Below, one piece after another: positions 7,690 through 14,688 of a stretch of DNA of 14,688 nucleotides (the stretch's first letter is position 1; each line of letters begins with the position of its first letter). Below the pieces are notes generated by a model. It ran no database searches. It worked only from the letters and a program-made list of their open reading frames with translations, and had not been told where the DNA came from. Position numbers and translations under genes: made by a program. The stretch is from JBBRLA01 sp038231615 (GTDB lineage: Bacteria; Myxococcota_A; Polyangia; Palsa-1104; JAEUJZ01): contig JBBRLA010000140.1 of NCBI GenBank assembly GCA_038231615.1, positions 1 through 14,688 of the forward strand, in the 5' to 3' direction.

Positions 7690-7718
7690 CCGCCCGGGCG
7701 GGAAGGCCGCCCGGGCGG
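7690..7718. terminator. GC hairpin between convergent genes, possible bidirectional terminator
   Basis: The 12-bp perfect palindrome CCGCCCGGGCGG occurs twice, at 7690-7701 and 7707-7718, separated by GAAGG. Because each copy is its own reverse complement, the two can pair into a 12-bp all-GC stem with a 5-nt loop in either transcript. It lies between the stop of the DUF1552 gene and the stop of the minus-strand propeller gene. Neither strand has a T tract after it, so if it terminates it is not a canonical intrinsic terminator. The rest of the gap at 7508-7731 shows nothing recognisable. Confidence 0.45.
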
Positions 7719-7731
7719 GGGTCGGGGTCGG

Positions 7732-9762
7732 TCAGTTCTTGTGCTCGATGATGATCGCGCTGCCCGCGGCCAGCACATCTTTGGAGCTGGCGCCCCAGAT
7801 GGTGGTGAGGTCCACGACGGTGGCAGTGTCCACCAGGGTGGGGGCAGCCCCGGTGCTGTGGAAGAGCACGCCGGACCTGCCGGCGAAGTAGAGTTCATTG
7901 GCGAAGCCGAAGACACTGAGGAGGTTAAACGGACCCAGGTTTCCTAGACTCCACTGTGTCCCGTCGAAGAACGCCACGGTGCCGGAGTCGCCTACTGTCG
8001 TGATGGCGGTGGCGGAGGCGCCCCAGATGGCCTTGAAGGACGCCGTGCCTACCCCGGGGGTGACGTTGTTCCACTTCGTGCCGTCCCATCGGATGATCGC
8101 CAGGCGGTCCCCCACGGCGTAGATGTTGTTGGCCGCCGTGCCCCACACCGCCCGCAGGGGGTTGGTGAGACCGGTGGTGGTGGTCACCCAGGCGCCACCG
8201 GTATAGTGGATGGCGGTGAAGTCGCCCACGGCCCACGCCTCGGTGGCCGAGAGCCCGAAGACTCCGTGCAGGCTGCGGGTGACATTGGTGGCGGTCTGTG
8301 TCCATTTGGTCCCATCGTAGTGGGCGGCGATGCCGTTTTCCCCCGCGACCCAGACGTTGGTGGGCGAACCGACCCAGATGGAGTTCAAGGGGTTGGCATT
8401 GACGTCGAGGCCGGTGTTTACCTGGGTCCAGTAGGTGCCGTCATTATGGACGACGGAGCCGCTGTCGATGCCCCAGATGTCCTTGGCGCTAGAGCCGGTG
8501 ATCTGGACGATGTTGCGCAGGTTTGCCTGCGGGGACAGCATGTCCGGGTTGGGTAGGGTCATGTCCATGCCCGCGCCCATCATGGATGTGTCCAGCTGGT
8601 TGGCGCCGTACTGAATCCAGTTCTTGCCGTTGAAGAACGCCATGCTGCCGCTGGCGCCAACGATCCACGTATTGGTGAGGCCGAGCTGCACGCCCGCGAA
8701 GGACTGGACGTTGGAGGCCGGGGTCCAGGCGGTGCCGTTGTATTGCAGGACCGTGTTTTGATCCCCCACGGCCAGGACGTCCTTGGCGGACGTTCCGAAG
8801 ACCGCGTGCAGGGTGGCGGCGCTGGTGGTGGTGTACTGGGTCCATTTCAGGGACTTGTTCCAATGAATGATGGCCCCGGTCGAGCCCACAGCCCAGATGT
8901 CTGTGGGGGTCAGGCCCCAGACAGCGGCGAGGTCGGCGTTCACCGGCACGGTCGTCGCAGTGAAGGCGTTGCCATCATAGTGTACGGCGGTGCCGGGCAG
9001 GCCAAAGGCGGCGCCGGCCCCCACGATCCAGAAGTCCGAGGCGCTGAAACCGAACATCCCGCGCAGATCGTTCGGATTGCCCCCAAGGGCGGGCAGCACG
9101 GTGGGGCTCACGTTGGCCCAGGTGGAACCATTCCATGAGAGCAAGGTCCCGGCGTCTCCGGCGGCCCACACGTCGCCCCCCCCGGAGCCCCACACGGCGT
9201 TCAGGTTCATCGTCGTCTTGCTGGGCGTGGCGGCCCACTTGCTGCCGTTCCAGTGTACGATAGCGCCGTTGAAACCGACGGCCCATACGTCGCTGCCGTT
9301 GGCCGCCCACACCGACTTCAGGTTGGACCTGATGCCGGTGGAGATCGACTTCCACTTGCCCCCCGTAAGGTGCATGGAAAAGCCACCTTCGCCCACGGCC
9401 CAGACGTCGGTGGCATTGATGCTGAAGACGGAGTTCAAGGTGTTGCCCTGAGGCAGCGGCAAATTGAAGCACCAGTTGTCGGCGGTGCAGATGGGGCTGA
9501 AGGTGGGCGCTACGAAGCCGCCGTCGGGGACGACCACGACTCCCATGTCGCCCTGGCCCCCGCCATCGCCCATGTTGGCGCTGCCATCGGTCATGCCGCC
9601 GTCCGTAGGATTGATTTTCATGTCGCCGCCGCCGGTGCCGTCGCCCGGGCAGCCGCTGAGGCCCAGGACCATGGCGAGGGCCAGCGGAATGGCGGAGAGA
9701 GGTCGAAGGCTGGCGGGGCCTTTTGACCCCAGGGGAAGATTTAGTGATCGTCTCTGGTTCAT
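7732..9762 (-). CDS. Beta-propeller lipoprotein with about 14 repeats
   Basis: This 676-residue protein has a signal peptide ending in lipobox LSGC (Cys38). A Gly/Asp/Met-rich linker follows to about residue 85, then CTADNWC (Cys92, Cys98) before the repeats, a layout common in myxobacterial surface lipoproteins. The repeat core reads roughly L-x-x-V-W-G-x-x-x-x-D-V-W-A-V-G, followed by a strand such as IIHWNGSKW. Copies begin near residues 109, 148, 187, 233, 278, 318, 357 (degenerate), 415, 459, 498, 536, 576, 614 and 652. Fourteen units of about 40 residues, with a Met/Pro-rich break at about 388-412 after the seventh, suggest two seven-bladed propellers. No catalytic motif was seen, so a binding or scaffold role at the cell surface is likely but inferred. 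GAGG lies 7 nt before the ATG. The gene is downstream of the Fe-S oxidoreductase gene but 173 bp away. Confidence 0.88.
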   Translation of the reverse strand: MNQRRSLNLPLGSKGPASLRPLSAIPLALAMVLGLSGCPGDGTGGGDMKINPTDGGMTDGSANMGDGGGQGDMGVVVVPDGGFVAPTFSPICTADNWCFNLPLPQGNTLNSVFSINATDVWAVGEGGFSMHLTGGKWKSISTGIRSNLKSVWAANGSDVWAVGFNGAIVHWNGSKWAATPSKTTMNLNAVWGSGGGDVWAAGDAGTLLSWNGSTWANVSPTVLPALGGNPNDLRGMFGFSASDFWIVGAGAAFGLPGTAVHYDGNAFTATTVPVNADLAAVWGLTPTDIWAVGSTGAIIHWNKSLKWTQYTTTSAATLHAVFGTSAKDVLAVGDQNTVLQYNGTAWTPASNVQSFAGVQLGLTNTWIVGASGSMAFFNGKNWIQYGANQLDTSMMGAGMDMTLPNPDMLSPQANLRNIVQITGSSAKDIWGIDSGSVVHNDGTYWTQVNTGLDVNANPLNSIWVGSPTNVWVAGENGIAAHYDGTKWTQTATNVTRSLHGVFGLSATEAWAVGDFTAIHYTGGAWVTTTTGLTNPLRAVWGTAANNIYAVGDRLAIIRWDGTKWNNVTPGVGTASFKAIWGASATAITTVGDSGTVAFFDGTQWSLGNLGPFNLLSVFGFANELYFAGRSGVLFHSTGAAPTLVDTATVVDLTTIWGASSKDVLAAGSAIIIEHKN

Positions 9763-9796
9763 AGGTAACCCTCGTTATTGCAAGAGGTCCATTTGT

Positions 9797-9831
9797 GCTG
9801 CCGGGGGGCCATGACGCCCCAGGCCGGCAGC
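9797..9831. promoter_or_regulatory. Leader hairpin upstream of the propeller lipoprotein gene
   Basis: GCTGCCGG at 9797-9804 pairs with CCGGCAGC at 9824-9831, and inside it GGGGC (9805-9809) pairs with GCCCC (9816-9820). This gives a 13-bp GC-rich stem with a 3-nt bulge and a 6-nt loop. It lies between the candidate promoter and the start codon of the minus-strand gene, so it would form in the mRNA leader. It could instead end transcripts arriving from the Fe-S oxidoreductase gene. No T tract follows on either strand. Confidence 0.45.
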
Positions 9832-9844
9832 CCAATCTGGCTAC

Positions 9845-9873
9845 ATGTTAGCGCGGATTATTTGTGAGTTCAA
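9845..9873 (-). promoter_or_regulatory. Candidate sigma-70-type promoter for the propeller lipoprotein
   Basis: Read on the minus strand, TTGAAC (9868-9873) and TAACAT (9845-9850) are separated by exactly 17 nt. Each hexamer matches four of six consensus positions. Transcription would start near 9838, about 75 nt before the ATG at 9762. This would let the gene be expressed independently of the upstream Fe-S gene. Confidence 0.35.
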
Positions 9874-9935
9874 TGACGAGGTTTTTGGTGGGTGTTAGGC
9901 ACAGGGCGGAGGCGGGGTAGGTGGGTGCCGGTAGC

Positions 9936-12125
<2,190 letters not shown>

Positions 12126-12155
12126 GCGGGTTCCTTGCCTATGTTAAGACGGGCC

Positions 12156-12164
12156 GTTATACCA
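12156..12164 (-). promoter_or_regulatory. Extended -10 promoter element for the Fe-S oxidoreductase
   Basis: Read on the minus strand the bases are TGGTATAAC, an extended -10 (TGn) joined to a hexamer matching five of six positions of TATAAT. No good -35 hexamer sits 16-18 nt upstream, as is common for extended -10 promoters. The start would be near 12149, about 24 nt before the ATG at 12125, leaving room for the AAGGA site. I found no comparably good promoter for the divergent metallophosphoesterase in the same 116-bp gap. Confidence 0.45.
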
Positions 12165-12241
12165 CACAGGTAGAGATCGGGTTCGCAGTGGCTCCCAGGG
12201 GAGTCGGTCAGTGATTAAATTGAGTAGCGAATAGGAATGAT

Positions 12242-13753
12242 ATGAAGTCGAAATCCAAGTTGGCAAAGAGTTTGCAGGGGATTCGCGGCCAAAAGAGCGA
12301 ATGGAAGACGAAGAAAAACCTGCTGATCATCTCGGACCTGCACTTGGGCGAGGGCCTGCGTCAGGAGGGCGTGCTGGCAGGCGGGAGCGTGGCCGGGCAG
12401 GGGGGGCTTTCGGAGGGGCCGAACTACGAGCACTTGCACCGGCTGGAGATGGAACTCTCGGCCTTTTTGACCCACTACACCAACGAGCGCATCGGCGGGC
12501 GACCGTGGCGGCTCATCATCAATGGGGACATGGTCGACTTCATGTCGATCATGCTCTTCCCCCGGCCGCAGTCCCGGCCTGAGCCGTCGCAGGTGGTATC
12601 GTCGATGCGCACAGGAGACGACCCGTGGGGCGCCGCCGAGGTCTTCGGCCTGGGCAGCGGGGCCCTGGATTCGGCGGTGAAGCTGGAGCGGGTCATCGAC
12701 CACCACCAGGCGCTCTTCCGCTTCCTTTCGACCTTTATCGCGGCGGGGAACGACCTGGTGGTGGTGTTGGGCAACCACGACATGGAGTTTACCCACCCCG
12801 GGGTGCAGGAGACCTTCGTCCGTCGCCTGTGCGAGCTGAATCAGGACCCGGGCATCCGCCCGCGGGTACGCTTCTGCCCGTGGTTTTACTACGAGCAGGA
12901 CCTGATCTACGTCGAGCACGGCCACCAGTACGACGAGTATTGCTCGTTTGATTACCAGCTCTGCCCGGCGGCGTCTTCCGGGAGCCTGGCGCTCTCGTTC
13001 GCCCACACCGGAATGCGCTTCTTCGGCAATCTGGTGCCCAGTTATGACCAGCGGACCGCCGAGAGATGGGGCATTTTCGACTACGTGCGCTGGGGGCTCT
13101 CGCTGGGCGTGCGGCCGATGATCTGGCTGGCGTACATGTACGGCCTTTTGGCCTGGAAGGCGTCGGAGATCGGCACGCTCCTGCGGCACCCCAAGGAGGA
13201 GACCGCGCGGCGGGGGCGGCATCAGGTGCAGCTTCAGGCCCTGTCGCAGACCTTCCGCATCCAGGAGGAGAAGCTCATCGCGCTGGACCGGCTGCGGATG
13301 ATCCCGGCGGTGCGGCGGCTGGGCAAGATCTTCGCGGTCCTCTTCATTGACCGGATGCTCCTGGGTTTGCTGAGCGTGGGGCTGCTGGTCACCCTGCTGT
13401 GCCTGGTGCCCGGGCTGTGGAAGCTTTTTTCGACCACAGCGGTGATCGGCGCGGCGGTGTTCGCCAACTATCTTTTGCAGCGGTTCCGGGGGGTGACCTC
13501 GCCCCACGCCCTGCGGCGGGTGACGCGGGCCATCCAGCACATCGTCAAGGCCCCGTTCATCGTCTTCGGACACTCCCACGAGCCGGAGAAGGTGGCGCTG
13601 GACGATGGGGCGGTTTATTACAATACCGGGACCTGGATGGAGGGCTTCAATGCCCACACCGGGACGCACCTGGTGGTGCTGACCGACGTCGAAGTGCCCC
13701 ACGCGGAGATGCGCAAGTGGCAGGACGGGGCGCCGGTGCGGATCGACCTTTAG
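12242..13753 (+). CDS. Metallophosphoesterase with membrane-segment insertion
   Basis: This 503-residue protein has all the calcineurin-like dimetal motifs: DLH (Asp32, His34), GDMVD (Asp96 to Asp99), GNHD (177-180), HGH (226-228) and GHSH (443-446). Members hydrolyse phosphomonoesters, phosphodiesters or pyrophosphates using two metal ions; LpxH (UDP-2,3-diacylglucosamine hydrolase) is a related membrane-lipid enzyme. The spacing is unusual: about 215 residues separate HGH from GHSH. They include a helical, charged stretch and two strong hydrophobic segments at about 366-390 and 393-411. The enzyme is therefore probably anchored in the cytoplasmic membrane from within its catalytic domain and may act on a lipid-linked substrate, which is inference. 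The N-terminus is basic with no signal peptide. AGGA ends 5 nt before the ATG. It is divergent from the Fe-S oxidoreductase gene and 107 bp before the next lipoprotein gene. Confidence 0.88.
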   Translation: MKSKSKLAKSLQGIRGQKSEWKTKKNLLIISDLHLGEGLRQEGVLAGGSVAGQGGLSEGPNYEHLHRLEMELSAFLTHYTNERIGGRPWRLIINGDMVDFMSIMLFPRPQSRPEPSQVVSSMRTGDDPWGAAEVFGLGSGALDSAVKLERVIDHHQALFRFLSTFIAAGNDLVVVLGNHDMEFTHPGVQETFVRRLCELNQDPGIRPRVRFCPWFYYEQDLIYVEHGHQYDEYCSFDYQLCPAASSGSLALSFAHTGMRFFGNLVPSYDQRTAERWGIFDYVRWGLSLGVRPMIWLAYMYGLLAWKASEIGTLLRHPKEETARRGRHQVQLQALSQTFRIQEEKLIALDRLRMIPAVRRLGKIFAVLFIDRMLLGLLSVGLLVTLLCLVPGLWKLFSTTAVIGAAVFANYLLQRFRGVTSPHALRRVTRAIQHIVKAPFIVFGHSHEPEKVALDDGAVYYNTGTWMEGFNAHTGTHLVVLTDVEVPHAEMRKWQDGAPVRIDL

Positions 13754-13770
13754 CCGCGGTGAGACTTAAA

Positions 13771-13855
13771 CCTCCGAAGCCGATCTGAAGTGACCGGAAT
13801 CACCCGGTTCCGCCCTGACGATGCGGGGGGCGTGCCGCTATCTTCGGCTTGGAGG
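13771..13855 (+). promoter_or_regulatory. Long-range stem covering the Shine-Dalgarno of the next gene
   Basis: CCTCC (13771-13775) and AAGCCGA (13777-13783) can pair with GGAGG (13851-13855) and TCGGCTT (13844-13850), giving 12 base pairs with one bulged G. The right arm contains the complete GGAGG Shine-Dalgarno used by the ATG at 13861. A small inner hairpin (ACCGG at 13793-13797 with CCGGT at 13804-13808) lies in the loop. In a transcript read through from the metallophosphoesterase gene, this would hide the ribosome site; a start inside the loop would free it. The base pairing is observed; the regulatory role is hypothetical. Confidence 0.4.
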
Positions 13856-13860
13856 TACTC

Positions 13861-14604
13861 ATGAACACCATGGATAAGATGCTTCTCGTCGGCGGGCTGC
13901 TCCTCGTCGGCTGCGGAGGCGCGGCCGAGCCGGGGCAGATCACCAGCGCGCTAGATGAAGATGAAGACGAAGGCCGCGGCGTCTTCTTTTCGCCGTCGGC
14001 GCATCCCTACGACAAGAGCCTGGTGAAGTGGAGCGAGGCCTGGTGGCGCTGGGTCCTGTCGATCCCGCTGCCCGAGAACCCGCTAACGGACGCGACCGGT
14101 GCGCACTGCGCGGTCCACCAGCACGGGCCGGTCTGGTTTTTGGCCGATGGGACCGGCCCCACCTCCGCACCCAGCTGCACGCTGCCGGCGGGCCACGCAG
14201 TGCTGGTGAACATGCGGGCGGGAATCCTCAACGACTATCCCTGCCCCGACCCGAACTTCCACCCCGCCCCGGGCCAGTCGCTGCAAGACTTCCTGACCCA
14301 GGGAATCAAACCCCTCATCGACGCCGTTAGCGGGCTCTCGGTGTCGGTGGACGGCCACGACCTCGCCGACCCGACCGCCTACCGTCTGACCACGCCGCTC
14401 TTCGAGTTCAAGGGGGACCCCAGCCTGCTGCCCCTCGACGCCTGCATCACGGGCCGGCGGCAGCCCGGCGTGTCCGATGGATACTGGGTCATGCTCAAGC
14501 CGCTGCACCCAGGGACCCACACGGTCCACGTGACTGCGGCGACGCCTGGGACCCTCTCCGACCTGACCTGGCATCTGACTGTGACCGAGCGGGACGACGA
14601 CTGA
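13861..14604 (+). CDS. Uncharacterised Trp-rich lipoprotein
   Basis: The start at 13861 follows GGAGG by 5 nt and gives 247 residues. The signal peptide ends in lipobox LVGC (Cys18). An acidic run (residues 32-37) follows, then a globular region. It opens with W-x3-WW-x-W (Trp57, 61, 62, 64) and SIPLPENPLTD, then GPVWFLADG at 89-97, CTLPAGHAVLVN at 106-117 and four cysteines (83, 106, 128, 195) that could form two disulfides. I recall this pattern (WW-x-W, SIP-x-NP, VWFL, C-x-PAG) from conserved hypothetical exported proteins, but I know no function. The C-terminal 50 residues (GTHTVHVTA, LTWHLTVTE) look like a beta-strand-rich terminal sheet. An upstream TTG at 13849 is in frame but lies inside the Shine-Dalgarno region and is rejected as the start. 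Confidence 0.82.
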   Translation: MNTMDKMLLVGGLLLVGCGGAAEPGQITSALDEDEDEGRGVFFSPSAHPYDKSLVKWSEAWWRWVLSIPLPENPLTDATGAHCAVHQHGPVWFLADGTGPTSAPSCTLPAGHAVLVNMRAGILNDYPCPDPNFHPAPGQSLQDFLTQGIKPLIDAVSGLSVSVDGHDLADPTAYRLTTPLFEFKGDPSLLPLDACITGRRQPGVSDGYWVMLKPLHPGTHTVHVTAATPGTLSDLTWHLTVTERDDD

Positions 14605-14688
14605 CGGCCCGTCCGGCTTCAACGCGGGTGGCGAGAGGGCCGAAAAGCCGGTTCAAAATAACCCCCGTTTCTGTCACCATCCGCTTCA
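14605..14688. terminator. Interleaved inverted repeats after the last gene
   Basis: CGGCCC (14605-14610) is complementary to GGGCCG (14637-14642), and CCGGCTT (14613-14619) to AAGCCGG (14645-14651). The pairs interleave, so they are either alternative hairpins or a pseudoknot. They start right after the lipoprotein stop codon and could end its transcript, but no T tract follows. The remaining bases to the window edge show nothing I can identify. Confidence 0.25.

Noticed and set aside
12215..13702. 495-codon minus-strand reading frame opposite the metallophosphoesterase
   Set aside because: It is rich in His, Arg, Gln and Pro, has no motifs and mirrors a gene with all catalytic motifs; typical antisense openness in high-GC DNA.

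Overview
The window looks like chromosomal DNA of a high-GC member of the Myxococcota (former deltaproteobacteria). This is an inference from gene content. It carries secreted lipoproteins with Asp/Gly-rich linkers, a DUF1592-family/DUF1552 pair, an ASPIC/UnbV protein, a heterodisulfide-reductase-like membrane Fe-S oxidoreductase and a candidate sigma-54 promoter. No rRNA, tRNA, CRISPR array, insertion sequence, integrase or replication origin was seen.

Region 1 (about 1-2111, + strand) is a tight three-gene operon. It encodes the 3' part of a haem-oxygenase-like di-iron oxygenase (the gene enters from outside the window), a small nucleotidyltransferase, and a membrane fatty acid desaturase with three histidine boxes. 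All junctions overlap, and sampled GC is clearly lower than in the rest of the window. This is the best candidate here for an undescribed biosynthetic system: two iron oxygenases of lipid-active superfamilies coupled to a nucleotidyltransferase. Its product cannot be named from the sequence.

Region 2 (2115-7507) has a minus-strand ASPIC/UnbV-FG-GAP protein converging on the desaturase, with the two stop codons 3 bp apart. A 346-bp divergent intergenic region follows. Then comes a + strand two-gene operon: a DUF1587/1595/1592/1588/1585 lipoprotein and a Tat-exported DUF1552 protein. A good GG-N10-GC sigma-54-type element lies just upstream.

Region 3 (7508-12241) is read from the minus strand. 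A membrane Fe-S oxidoreductase with two 4Fe-4S clusters and two CCG domains has an extended -10 promoter. Downstream is a lipoprotein of about 14 repeats, best modelled as two seven-bladed beta-propellers, with its own candidate promoter and a leader hairpin.

Region 4 (12242-14688, + strand) has a metallophosphoesterase with a large membrane-associated insertion inside its catalytic domain, then a Trp-rich lipoprotein of unknown function whose Shine-Dalgarno can pair with an upstream anti-SD sequence.

Four of the nine genes encode apparent exported lipoproteins and a fifth has a Tat signal, so much of the window serves the cell surface and respiratory membrane. Apart from the two operons, the neighbours look functionally independent.
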